Below are positions 35,340 to 47,079 of a stretch of 64,000 bases of DNA, in pieces. Position numbers and translations under genes: made by a program. Positions within the stretch are counted from its first letter, which is position 1. Each line of letters starts with the position of its first letter. Origin of the DNA: Microplitis mediator (taxonomy: Eukaryota; Arthropoda; Insecta; Hymenoptera; Braconidae); NCBI RefSeq assembly GCF_029852145.1, contig NC_079969.1:10540001-10604000 (forward strand). The letters are read 5' to 3'. The notes under the pieces were generated by a model. It saw only the letters and a program-made list of their open reading frames with translations. It did not search any database and was not told the DNA's origin.

Positions 35340-35830
35340 ATCATGTCCAGAAAATTTATTTAACGGAAGCAGGCGTAGGTTGTCGTAAGTCTCAGCACGT
35401 CGGGGTATTTTTGCTGTGAGTGTGCGCGAATCGCGATTCTGCTGGCTCACTGGTACGAAATAAAAAGAGAGAAAGTTTTATGTACGAACCAGTGGCGGGT
35501 GTGAAGAGAAAAGGACCGAAAGACGCAGGTGGTGGCGAGTAAAAGACAACTCCTAGGGCGAGGCAAGTGGTAAAAGGACATAAAAAAAATATATAAACAA
35601 AAAAAAAAAAAGTAATACAAAAGAACAACAACAACAACAACAACTACAACTACAACAACAACAACAAGGGCGTATATAAGAGAAAAGCAGACACTGGGAT
35701 ACTACTAGGTGAACTTGACAGAAAGACATCTACTCGTCGTGCTGACAGAGGACCCGACGTTCCGGAGAATAATTGCCGGGCAAAAGCCAACGAATATGTC
35801 GCCATTTCTTCTCTTCCATTGGGAATACAC
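35340..35830 (+). promoter_or_regulatory. Possible promoter or 5' UTR patch with TATA motif
   Basis: A GC-richer interval in AT-rich DNA, with an (AAC)n tract at 35625-35668 followed by GTATATAAGAG at 35671-35681, a TATA-box-like motif. No coding exon follows within reach. A distant gene's alternative promoter is possible but unproven. Confidence 0.25.
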
Positions 35831-38560
35831 TTGGATATATTCTCGCTTCCGTTCTTATACTACACGTTAAAGCTAAAGTCTCATCGTAACTATATCTATA
35901 TCTTTTTTTTTGTTTTACTTTTTATTTTTATTTATTTTATTTCATTTCAAACAACGTGCAGACACTCACGAGTCTTTCAACTATTTTTTCCTCGCTGGGA
36001 TGGTCACAAGGGATTTTAATATCTCCAAAGATATACAGTTATATTAAAGTTGATATCAAAACCCACTATACGTTTTTGTTGTTTCTTTTTTATTATTATA
36101 TCTATAAATTTTTTTTTTTTTTTTTTTTTTTTTGTTTAGAATTTATTACATATATTTTAACATGGACGTTAACTTTTTTTAAAAGTTTAATAGTTTGGAA
36201 AATCTAATGCGCATTTCAAAACTTGCTTATGTAATTTCATTTCACATTTTACCGCGGGAAAAAAATTTTTTGTATGCTAAAAGTTATGATTGAGTCGTGT
36301 TCAGCATTGAATTTAAAGTTAAAATAAACACAAATAATGTTTAAATATATTGACTAAAAGTATTTTAGTTGATAGTAAATTCATTCATTGATTTTAAGGT
36401 TTACAATTTTTTTCAGGTAATTTACTTTTTAACAGTATTTCAACTTTTTTTTGGTCAAACTAATGGTCCGACCTTGTGAAGCATTTAATTCTGCGTGAAA
36501 TTGCCACCTACAATGTTTAATTAGACCAACAAAAAATATCTTTGTTGACAGTTCAATTAGGCAAATGTTTTTAATATTTGATGCACAATTATTATAATTT
36601 ATAATTAAATGGATAAACAATTTTTTAATTCCAAAAACTAATTATTAGATCTCGTAGAACATTCAATCCCACATAAAATGATCATATATACCCTTGGGTT
36701 CTATAAAAAAAAAAAGTAATCTCTAAATGAACTTTTTAATTATAGTTACTTATTAACTTTCGGGATCGAATTAAAAAAAAACGTATATTCCGATTATAAC
36801 ACACTGGAGTGTAATATAATTAGCGATTAAAGTTAAACGATTACGACACGGAATTAAGAATATTATTAATAATAATCATAATAATGTAAATTGAACAGGT
36901 CGTTGGATATTTAATAATATTCCATCATCGCAAAAGAAACTTTTGGATTCTTGATACGTTAAGCACGAACAAGAACGTTAACTAATGGGCAGAGAAATCT
37001 CCGTCATCTCAACTACTTTTTAATCAAATTTATCATAGTCTCAATAAAGTTTTATAATCATCAACTTTTTCACCGTTAGAATCTCTCATACTTCTCCTTC
37101 GCTCCTTTTTCCTTTCACAATTCTTCTTCTTCTTATTTTTTATTATTTTTTTGCCCTTCTCTGAAGCTGGAGCTGAAGCTGAAGCTATGGCCATAAGTAA
37201 ATGAATGTGAAGTACCCCTACGCTGTCACCAGACGGCGCTCGCAAACTTATTCTATTCTTATTCAGTAATGCAATATAGTATATATATATATATATAACT
37301 ATCAGAAAGGCCTCTTTCTATCTCTCCACATCTCGTATTCTTCATTTTGTAGTCTCTCATGGAGCGGTACTCACTTATTCGTCGTCTCCTACGTGGAAAT
37401 AGAATTCCTTTTGTGGAATACCCGTGAATCTAATTCGGACAAGTGAACCTATCTCCACCGCACTAGCATATCCAACAACTAGCATACCAGGACGAAAACG
37501 ACGTAGAGAACGGAGACGACGACGACAACGACGACAGGAATACGACACCAACCGCAAATCCAAAGACGCGATCGTATTTTAGAGAATTCACTTCACTGGT
37601 TGTTGTACTCGTGTACTCGTGTGCTCATGTGCCCGTGAGCCGATCCGACCTCAGAGCTACAAGAATTTTAATGTACAATAGGATGCCCTTCTCGATCGTA
37701 ATGCTGTATTTACTGATAATGTATACTCGATAAAATTTACGGAATTTTATTACTTTTTCATCATTTTAATAAAACATTTTATGAGGAACTTCATTTTATA
37801 TTATTTTTCATCAATAATTGGTGAAGTAATTTTTTTTAAACGTTTTATGAAAAAATTTAATAATCCTCCATCAAAAATTCGACATAATCTAGGCATTTGT
37901 TGACTGTCTAGTGATAAATATGATGTTATTTTCTACAAAACCTAATTATAAGTTTGGCTAAAAACTAAATAAATACATTTTATATTGGTGTCACGATTGG
38001 AGATCGTGATGGGCGTAGGTACGAGTTTTCGTATAAACGTATTGAATAAAAGGGTACTTACATTGATCAAGGTCCAGTTCGTATGCCCGGCTACTGTTAA
38101 TCAAATGCTCAGTTTATTCTGGTTATATTCAAATCGCGCCCACACAATATTGTTGAAGACAATATTAATAAGACCCAAAGCGATTTCCAATCTATGAGTG
38201 TGACTTATTTAATTTCACAATCAAACGTCGAGCGGTAAACGTAAGATAGTGTACTCCCTACTGTTGGCTATCTGTCTGAGCGGCTAAACAGGTAGAAAAT
38301 AAGGGATAAATATTTAAAATAGTCAAAGTAAAATAAAGTGTGTCATGCATATGGTTTACAATCAATTTCAAAATATATAAAATAATAAAAATACCAAACA
38401 ATGGTTACAATGGTTAAAAACTTACCCTAAACAGGTTTAGGTGAGGTGTTAGGACTGTCAGCAGTAACACAGGACACTTTTACACAGCGCGTTCTCGCGG
38501 CTAATTAATGTGATTCTAATTTATTGATTTATTTAGTTTATTTGTTGTAATTATTTATGC
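35831..38560. other. Non-coding stretch
   Basis: Long T runs (about 36108-36133), AT-rich DNA and a GC-richer patch at about 37130-37650 with (TA)n at 37279-37297 and CGACGA triplets near 37515-37535. No family-supported ORF is present. Confidence 0.4.
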
Positions 38561-38579
38561 GTTTCAAAATCTTCGTATA

Positions 38580-38745
38580 TGAAGTGTAAATTGATTGAAA
38601 GTTTTCGCGCTTTTCGCGGTAATATAAAATGTAAATTTCATTTTAAATCTTCGCGTATTTTCGCGGTAAAATAATTCTTTAAAATCTTCGCTTTTCTCGC
38701 GGTAAAATATCCTTTGATTCTTCACGTTTTTCGTGGTACAATTCA
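38580..38745. repeat. Tandem repeat with small CG hairpins
   Basis: About four units of 40-50 bp, each around TTTTCGCGGTAA preceded by TTCGC, so each unit can form a small CGCGxxxxCGCG-type hairpin. The last unit has drifted (CACGTTTTTCGTGG) while its arms changed together. Confidence 0.6.
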
Positions 38746-38837
38746 ATATTAAAATAAAAATTAAATTAAATGAATTAAAATAAGATGAAGATAATCAATG
38801 CTGTACCGGTGCTAAACGGTTGATATTAGTTCACGAC

Positions 38838-39012
38838 TCACAACGATCAAGGACCAATCGTACGATCTGGGCTCACGTGATCGGATGCTATACACTAATA
38901 TCGCGTTGATTATGCTTCTGAAGCTAGTAGAAAATAATATGCCGATTATACGAGTGCTTACGACGATCAAGGACCGATCCAATGATCTGGGCTCACGTAA
39001 CCGAATGCTCAA
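38838..39012. repeat. Direct repeat: GATCAAGGACC unit
   Basis: ACGATCAAGGACCAATCGTA with ATCTGGGCTCACGTGATCGG (about 38838-38887) recurs as ACGATCAAGGACCGATCC with ATCTGGGCTCACGTAACCGA (about 38964-39008). A more diverged relative is at about 38065-38110 (TTGATCAAGGTCCAGTTCGT). The origin is unknown. Confidence 0.6.
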
Positions 39013-41380
39013 TCGGGATATCATTCCTCTAGCCACGAACACCGTCAAGTGTCCGGAGTTCAGTATGGTTCAGAGTTTGATTCCCAAAAGAACTGATGAG
39101 CTAAAGTCCATGATCTTTTTATATGGTCTTCACCTATGAAAAGTGGTGGTAACTTGTTTCCCATACGAAAAGACTCGGACCCACTCGAAAGTTCTAGGCC
39201 CATGCACAAGTGTGATCCTTGGGAAACAGATTTTGACTATTAAGTAGGCCGATGACCTGGCGCCACTCTGCCGCCGAGGAAACCATAAATTTGGTAATTT
39301 CCATCAGCTTTCTCTAATTTCCAAGAATCACATGCAGGTGCACATGAGTTGGGTGGTCTACAGTTTTAAGAAGAAAATCAAAGAAAAAATTACCGCTCAT
39401 ATGCTAAGATTGTTAAATGGGAACTGATACATAAATTTTAAAAGTACGCTGAGTAAAAATGATGAAATTTAAAGGAAAAAGAAATCGATAATACGCGTGG
39501 TCCATTAGTACAATACGACCTAATTGTAAAGCGTTGACAACGCTCAGGTAGGTATATTTGTCCGGTACGACTGCTGGCGTCAGTAAGTCGGACGTCATAA
39601 AAAGGGTCTAAGTGCAAGAGATCTTAGTGTGTACTTATTTGGGAAGAAAAATAATCAAATTTTTGAATGTAGCAGCCGTGACATTGGAATAAGAATTATT
39701 AAATGAAAATTAAGTAATTAATTTCGGTTTGATTGTCGGAAAGAAATAATTTAATGCACAATTAACTAAAAAAATGTATTTTACATCATAAAACTTTCCT
39801 GAAGCAAATCACGACAACTTAAAAAATCGCTTAAAAATAACCAATAAACATAAATAAAACGTGAGAACAAAGCAATAATACTTCCAACGACTTGATAGAA
39901 TTTTTCCATTATCTAGAGCACAATAACCGAAACTCATTTATTTTTAACTCCTTAAGTTGAATCCCCAGTTTTAAAAGTATAAAAAATTTCAACACAATTA
40001 CAAGTCTGATTAACTCTGGAATGCCAACATTTTTATTAATCCATTGATCCATTCATCAATTTTTATTAACCCTCTCACTTTCTATCTTTATTTAAAAAAT
40101 CTGAACCCATCTAAATTTGTTTTATTGGAAACTATTTTTATTTAACAACTTTTTATCAACCGGAGCCACTGCAGAGATGAATCAACAGGGACCGTTAAAA
40201 ATATCTCAAAGAATAATTCCAATGCATTACTCTCTATGCTATTCCAAACGACTCTTTCGAATCGTTATAGCTTTAACGAAGTGGAAATTGCTCGAGGCTC
40301 GTTTTCAAAACCTCACTTTTTTTTTCATTTTAACATTTATTTTTATTCATTCCGGAAATCCAATAGTCCGCGAGTAGAATTGTTGTAGAAAGAGAAAAAA
40401 AAGAGTAAGTGGTGCAAGTGCAAAAGAAGAAGAAAGAAAAAGAGTATGATAAAATGTCAGATAAAAAAAAAGTTGAAGGGCCGATAGCACATAAGGCAAA
40501 ATGCCATAAAGAGAGAAACAAAAAAAATGACGTCGGTCAGATACAAATTACCGGCGAGCGAATGTAAACTAGTCTTGGGAATAGGGAGGGCGTAGAGGGT
40601 GAAACTATAGCACAGAGGGTTGATATTGTAACGCAACAAGCCCCAGGCGAAAACACCCACTCCCACTTTAAGCTCGCGAAATGGTCCAGCTGCCGAGACT
40701 TCCCTTGTTGGAAAACGGGATGCGAGGTCTATCAGCCTGCCTAGCAGTCTGTTTACGGGCTCAAAGATTTGCCGCAGCAACACCTGGGGCTTGTAATTCC
40801 GTAGGGGCATCATTGTGAGTGTAAATTAACCGTCTAATATGATTCTCGCCGCATTGGTGACCATTTACCGCGCAACCCACGAGCTAAAATATCTTTTATT
40901 CAATGGACGCCTGATTGTTGCGCCTTATCGTATCTGCAAAGCAAACCCCGAATGGCTTTTTACCGATCTGTGGTTAATAATTTATCAAAAATCAAATAGC
41001 GCCCTGTGTTCCTCGATAGCGATTGATTATGGGGGTCATAATCAAATGCATTTGAATCCATAAATACATTTCATTAAAGTCATTATCGACCGCTCTCAAA
41101 CCAAACTCTACTATTATCATAAAAACAAATAATCTTGACTCTAAATAAATTTAGAATGAGTAGTGCATTCAACCTAAAAACTTTCATGTCAATGTCTATA
41201 TATAAATACGTTGATTATTTTTTATGAATTAAAATAAAATAAAAAAATTGCCATCTGGCAACCAGAAAGGAAAATAGATTTCTCTAAAAGCGTTCTAAAA
41301 ATTTTGTAAATATTGTAAATTTTGTAAATTCATAATTAATAACATTTATATTTTTAAACAATGAGAGAGCAGTGAGATTA
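39013..41380. other. Non-coding stretch, partly GC-richer
   Basis: Patches at 39140-39410 and 40520-40820 are less AT-rich. A 118-codon minus-strand frame (40457-40813) has no recognised family and reads through low-complexity Phe-rich sequence at its end. No gene is called. Confidence 0.4.
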
Positions 41381-41914
41381 AAAAATTATTTTTTTCAACA
41401 CCTGCTTTAAAAGTTCAATTTCCGTACGCTGCGAGTCGTGGCGAAAGCGCCAAATATATATGTACCTGAAGATTGGAACGTTTGTGGTGAAATGAAAATA
41501 AAAAAACAAAATTAAAAGTGAAAAATCTACTGGATATAGATTTCGGCAATATTTCGCATAAGTGCTAATATATCAGTCGAAAATTGCAGCCACCCACAAT
41601 TACCCCTCGTCACATTTAAGCAGTCAAATTACATCAATTTTTTTCATTTTCGTTGAAGGAAAAACGTGCCGATCTTCAGGTACATAAATATATTCAGCCT
41701 TGCTTATACATATTACTTTACCGCACTTGTGTGCGAAATAGCCTATAACTTTATAGTTTTAACTTTACTATATATCCTCGCCTACGGCTCGTACTGGCCA
41801 CTACACTCGTCATTTTATGGTCCCTCGAGCCGGATGGTTGGTTAGTTGTGTCGGTAGCATTCATCAGTGAGCAGCTGCATTCATATACAACCATTACAGG
41901 TTACGGAGCTCAAC
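41381..41914. other. Region upstream of gag fragment, possible LTR/leader
   Basis: Holds an inverted pair, ATGTACCTGAAGATTGG (about 41460) and CCGATCTTCAGGTACAT (about 41669). Its position before the gag fragment suggests LTR or leader sequence of the same element, but no second LTR exists in the window to confirm it. Confidence 0.3.
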
Positions 41915-42739
41915 ATGGGGAACGAGGATCCCGAAAGTGATCCTCCCAAAAACACCAAGGACGATAAGCACAGAGGCCCCAGAAGGCACCTCCAAGGACT
42001 CAACATTGCCTCCTACCATTAACGACGCCATCGTCGACAACAACTCACTCAGCGACTCCAGTATCACCGATACTGGAAAAACCGGTGATGGAGACTCCGT
42101 CAAGGTTAAGACAAGCGCACTCCAAGGAAATCCACGATTTCCCTAGCACTGGAGATGAAAGTGATCAGCCAGCACTCACAGCTCAGAGCCTTCTCAGACT
42201 GGGAAGCTTTGGCTGCTACACTCACCGTTGCCGACGGTTTAGCTCAACTTAAGTCTCGGCTTGAATTATTGGAGAGTGAATGGCATGAGTTCAACCTCAC
42301 CCATGACTCACTCGCACTCACCTGTACCAAGGAGTTCCTGGAGAGCTCATACGTCAACGACGGTGTACACGAATTGGTGTATCGCTCATATATTGCCGCC
42401 AAAGACAAACTCATCGCACTCATCAACTCAATCCCAGTTCCAGCTACTGCCCCAGCTGTAGTGCAATCAACCCGGGCTCCAACTCATCTACCAGCACTCG
42501 CAATTCCCAAGTTCGACTGGAGTTACGAGAACTGGCCTGAAGTCAGGGACTCATTCACCTCCATGGTGATTAACGCCGAAGAACTTGCTCCAGTTCAACG
42601 CCTTCAGTACATGAAGAGCTGTCTTCGAGGACAGGCCGCACTCAGCCTCGCCAGTGTACAAATGTGCGACGACCAATTTGTACTGGCATGGAACCAACTG
42701 AAGGAGAGGTACAACAATCCTTGTCTGCTCAGTATTTAG
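41915..42739 (+). pseudogene. BEL/Pao retrotransposon gag fragment, frameshifted
   Basis: The frame 42155-42739 (194 codons) ends in a clear DUF1759-type gag domain, residues about 112-192: PALAIPKFDWSYENWPEVRD, then LQYMKSCLRGQA and AWNQLKERYNNP. This domain is typical of BEL/Pao elements. Upstream, a likely start at 41915 (MGNEDPESDPPKN) is followed by Ser/Thr-rich coding in a second frame (about 41937-42143), and the last part is in a third frame, so at least two frameshifts separate it. After YNNPCLLS the match stops at a TAG; protease, RT and integrase are all absent. A degraded fragment, not a host gene. Confidence 0.75.
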
Positions 42740-43734
42740 TAGTGGGAATCGGGAAATAGGAAGTAGGAAAATTTGTCAACGAATGGCAAGTAGGTCAGGT
42801 GACCAGAAGGCGGAGTAATTAACAAGGGAAAGTTTTGAGGACGGTATAGGTGGCGAGAGAGGCCAGGTGCAAGGTTTGACGTCATTGGGTCCAATGGCAT
42901 ACCTGAGGATAATTAAGGTAACAACATGGTTGGACCCTAATGGCAATGTTTACCAAAATTATGAGTACGTCTACTGAATTCTATTAATATGCGGATGACA
43001 AAAAACCCGGAATATTTTTGGAGATTATAACAAAAAATGTAAATGTAAACTTTATGGCTATAAGAGGATGAGCGAGAGTACCCATCTCTTTTGGTATAAA
43101 TATTTGAATATTTTGTAAAATATAATATTTTAATGGCTGTGAAAATTCAGCTATTTGACGACAACCTAATATAAATTTTAAGTGTATATTTAAAACATGC
43201 ACTTCGACTATAATTTTAAACAAATGAATTTAAAATTTGAAGTTTAGACAAAAATAATTATTTTAAAATATAATAAAAATATATAAATTTAAAAAAATAA
43301 AATTATAAATGCGCGACTGAACAATTACAACAGCAAGATTTTAGAAAAGTCTATCTAAAAAACAAGCAACTTAAATTTTTATTTTCGACTATTGTTAATG
43401 AAATGCATGAATTCGGGCCGAATTAAATATATAAGTAATCGAAATGAAAAGTAAAAAGAGTTCTGAATTGGATCGTAATCACAAAATATGAAATATCTGA
43501 GGAAAATTCAGGAAACAGTAATTTTTTTAACATTTTGTTCACGAAATTTTCTAAACTAACGAATTGATTACAATAAGTTATGCGATGATTAAAAGCGACT
43601 GTTAAGAACAAAAATTTATTATAACTTTGAAATATTTGGTCAGACACATTATGTGTTATCCAGAAAAATGAAGGTTTTCGATTTTGAAGTTCTTCTGTAG
43701 ACGATATGTCTTAAAAAAAATTAACTTAATAAGA
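42740..43734. other. Non-coding stretch after gag fragment
   Basis: 42740-42960 is less AT-rich and holds the pair TGGGTCCAATGGC and TTGGACCCTAATGGC; it may be more of the broken retroelement. From 42960 on it is AT-rich with nothing supported. Confidence 0.4.
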
Positions 43735-44575
43735 AGCTTCTTTTCACCATCGGCGCGTTTAATTGGATTGTAGAACCCATTAGGTTGTGGAATCGATTGG
43801 TTCAGTGTTTTAGAGGATATTCAACAAAAACCGTGTCTAACTATTTCTCTAGCAATATCTCTCGAACGAATTAATCGATTGAGATGGTTCTGTTGGCAAT
43901 CGGCACGTTTAGTTCAGTTCTGGAGCTGATTAGATTTTGGAATAAATTCATCAAGTCAATTCTGAAAAATTAAAAAAAAAATCTGTCTATCGGTTGACCC
44001 TGCGGGCCAGCCCCAAAACTTCCCGCTATTTTCGAGCTCCTTGAGCTCGAACACATTGTTGTGAATACACTTTCGAGCTCTTCGAACCCGAAAATACTTT
44101 TGCATGCCATTGTTTCCGAAAAACACCGTTTTTTAGCATTTCTTTCTCCTACGATATCTCGCGAACGAATGAACCGATTGTGATGGTTGAGGTGGCATTT
44201 GACGCGGCTTATAAAGTTTTAGAGCCCAGTTGATTCTGGAATTAATCCATCAGGCACATTACAAGTTAACCAAAAAAAACATTTTTGAAATAATTTTATT
44301 TTTGGAATATCTTCGAATGCACTTGAGTGATCAAGCTCAATTTTTCACAGCTTCTAGATATTAAAAGCGGTTTATCCATTCAAAAGTTGCAGATATTTAC
44401 ATACGTACGTACGTACATACATACACTCGGACATCATCTTGAAATTAGTCAGAATAGCTTTTTAGAACCTCAAAACGTCAAGATCTCTTAGAAATTCGAT
44501 TTTCGAAAATCGGACCGGAACTAATTACTTCCCGAATTTTAGAAAATTTTCAATTTTCTTAGCGCGAAGTTAAAA
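43735..44575 (+). repeat. Dispersed repeat family A, copy 2
   Basis: Landmarks as in copy 1: GGTTGACCCTGCGGGCCAGC, TTTTCGAGCTCCTTGAGCTC, GATGGTTGAGGTGGCATTTG, a CGTA/CATA tract at 44401-44425, CAAAACGTCAAGATCT, and the end TTCGAAAATCGGACCGGAAC with AGCGCGAAGTT. Confidence 0.82.
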
Positions 44576-44599
44576 ATAGAAAATACTTTTTTTTTGTAT

Positions 44600-44910
44600 T
44601 ATTTATTTCCTTAGAGTCTATTCGATTGGATGACCTGAAATTCACAGGAAAGTCGAAGGCCGATGAGCTCTCGATTATCGCAAGAACCATCTAAATTGGT
44701 CGATTCATTAAAAAGTCATAGAAAGTTTGCCCCCCTTCCCTCTACACACTCATAAACACACGCACGGACATCACTCTGAAAATAGTCAAAACAGCTTCCA
44801 AGGACCTCACGACATCAACATCCGATGAAAACTCAATTTTCGAAAATCGGGGTGAACACAATAGTAATTTCCTGAATTTTTCGAAAATCATCGATTTTCA
44901 TAGCGGAAAG
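44600..44910 (+). repeat. Dispersed repeat family A, partial copy 3
   Basis: Shares the 3' half only: CAAAACAGCTTCCAAGGACC, CATCCGATGAAAACTC, TTTTCGAAAATCGG and TCGATTTTCATAGCGGAAAG. It has more decay than its neighbour. Confidence 0.6.
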
Positions 44911-45069
44911 ATGAAAAAGTTGCTGCTTGGTTAGACCCTCAGATGACCAATTTTGTGTTATAAGCTGTAACTGATCTCAGACTACGTAAAATTTTTTTTT
45001 ACCTAGGAACCATATTTATTTTGTTTGTTTTCGATTCTCCCGAAGTTTTAAAAATCTTTATATATATAT

Positions 45070-45400
45070 CCCGGCAAAAAATGCTCAGATATGATCATAT
45101 ATGATCATGTATGAATACTCAGATCTGATCAGATCCGAAAAATGGCCCTGCATGATCATGTATGAGCAGGTATGATCATGCAGGACCATGTACGATCATG
45201 TATGAGCAGGTATGATCGTGTATGAGCAGGTATGATCATGTATGAGCAAGTATAATCATGCAGGGCCATTTTTCGGATCTGATCCTGCATGATCATGCAT
45301 ATTCATATATAACCATGTATGATTGTATATGATCATGAATGATCGCAAATGATCGACAGGATCTTTTTCGAATCTTATCAGATCTCAGTATTCATACCGT
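45070..45400. mobile_element. Small GATCATG-type inverted-repeat element
   Basis: Starts CCCGGCAAAAAATGCTCAGA, similar to the 8730 element end. It is filled with TATGATCATGTATGA-like palindromes and holds an inverted pair: GATCCGAAAAATGGCCCTGC (about 45138) and GCAGGGCCATTTTTCGGATC (about 45260). The right boundary is unclear. Confidence 0.6.
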
Positions 45401-45977
45401 GTTTTTTGAAAACATCAAATTCATGCACTCGAGAATATAATGTTTGCACATGTTTGGAAGAATGTTTGTATACATTATCATTAAAATTTATGTTATATAA
45501 AATGGGTGCTTGTACTTATGTACGCGCGTGAGAAGTAATACTTCGTTGGCATCACTAAAAAATAGTTTTCAATTGCATGCAAATAATTCATTACAATAAA
45601 ATAATAAAAGGACTACAAAAGGATCGTCAACACATTTGATAAAAATTAGTTGAATAATATTTTTAAATTATGTCCACTGCCATAGCATCTTTCGATTGTG
45701 ATGGTCCTTACTAATTTTTGCATTTGTTTTACCCATCTTAAGAACTGGAATATAAATTGAATGTTACAATTTATAGTCATAAAATCCACAATAAACGAAT
45801 CTTAGGTTGATGAATAAAATTTATTGTAGAAAAATTAATATTAGAAATTATAATAATGAGTATTAAAAATTAATAATTTAATTAAATATTTAAGTATCAT
45901 TATTATTTAATATTTTATTATTAAATTTATATATTTATTCTAAAAATGTTTATTATTTTCTTAATTTAATATTTGAT
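45401..45977. other. AT-rich stretch before the 945-bp repeat
   Basis: AT-rich, no supported feature. A 60-codon frame at 45349-45531 overlaps the repeat end and is not called. Confidence 0.45.
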
Positions 45978-46922
45978 AATTCATAAAATATTTAATTTAG
46001 AGAATAATAAATTTATATGATATACTTTATACAAAATATTATTAGATTATTAATTTTAAATACAAATTTTGTATTAAATTTATCGATCTATTTTGTAAAT
46101 ATTAAATAATGAATAATAAATATTTAAAATTTATAATTTAATAATATTTAGTATAAATTAAATTAAATAATAGTATAATAATTTATATCAATGAATAATT
46201 CGTACGGAAAGTTAACCTCAATTACATCAGAGCACTTGAAAAAGAATATAAGCACAATTTTTTTCACTGATATTTACGAATAGTAAATAATATCTATCAA
46301 AATGATCAATTTAAATCACTATAGTGATTCAGTATACTGAATATAATTATTAAGCACATATACGATTCGCACTTGTATTAAAGTAAAACACGTGTTGTGT
46401 ATGTAGCAACTTCAACATTTAGTTTTCGTGTCACCCCTGAGCGCGCGCATCGTAAAAATTCACTCTCATCATTTTTCCATAACGCGCCTAGAGAAGTATA
46501 AGTCATGTATGAGCTTATATATAATCATACATTAACATACATGATCATACATGAAGTAATATATGGCCTCATATATAATCATACATGAACAGATATGAAC
46601 ATACCTGATTATTTTTCCTTGTAAACAGCTGTAAATATGATTATGAAGTCATGTATGCACGGAGAAAAATGTTGGTTCGAAGCCTACCAATTTTTGTTAT
46701 GCTGTTGACTAAACTTGAAACAGGAATTGAAGCATCCAAGAAATTACTATGCTTATACGAAAAATTATTATGCTGTATCACGATACTTACTATGCGCAAG
46801 AAACTTATCGATAAGCTTTAATGAAAATTACTTTCATACATTATTATAATTGTAATGCGGCGTAATAATTTTTAATAAGAACATACTAACTTGTTGGATG
46901 CTTTACTTCCTGTTTCAAGTTT
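45978..46922. repeat. 945-bp direct repeat, left copy
   Basis: Matches 50851-51795 at a constant offset of 4873 bp from the first to the last base, with no difference noticed by eye. It contains very AT-rich DNA, a GATCATG-satellite piece (about 46505-46657) and the first 265 bp of a MITE. It abuts the LINE on its right side. Confidence 0.9.
46658..46922. mobile_element. MITE, truncated by LINE insertion
   Basis: Starts CACGGAGAAAAATGTTGG as in the complete copy at 51531 and breaks off inside the right terminal repeat at CCTGTTTCAAGTTT, exactly where the LINE begins. Confidence 0.85.
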
Positions 46923-47079
46923 TCAAGGTGACAGCCGAGACCAACAAGAAGGAAGAAGATGGGCACTAAACTGTCCCCTTCCTTCTTTAACCCACCAGCC
47001 CCCACCCCTCCCCCTCCTATTTCCTATTTCCCTCCCCATAATGAAAGCGATAAGACAACCAGTGCTGCAGATTCTGTAA
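46923..47079 (+). pseudogene. Possible ORF1 C-terminal remnant overlapping ORF2
   Basis: In the frame +1 relative to ORF2, sequence from the LINE's first base reads GDSRDQQEGRRWALNC then a proline/leucine-rich stretch to a TAA at 47077-47079. Overlap of ORF1 and ORF2 is known in LINEs, so this could be the ORF1 tail. It may equally be a chance frame. Its apparent Met lies in the target MITE, outside the LINE. Confidence 0.25.

Noticed and set aside
40457..40813. 118-codon minus-strand ORF as a gene
   Set aside because: Ends in Phe-rich low complexity, no family resemblance, no neighbouring exons.
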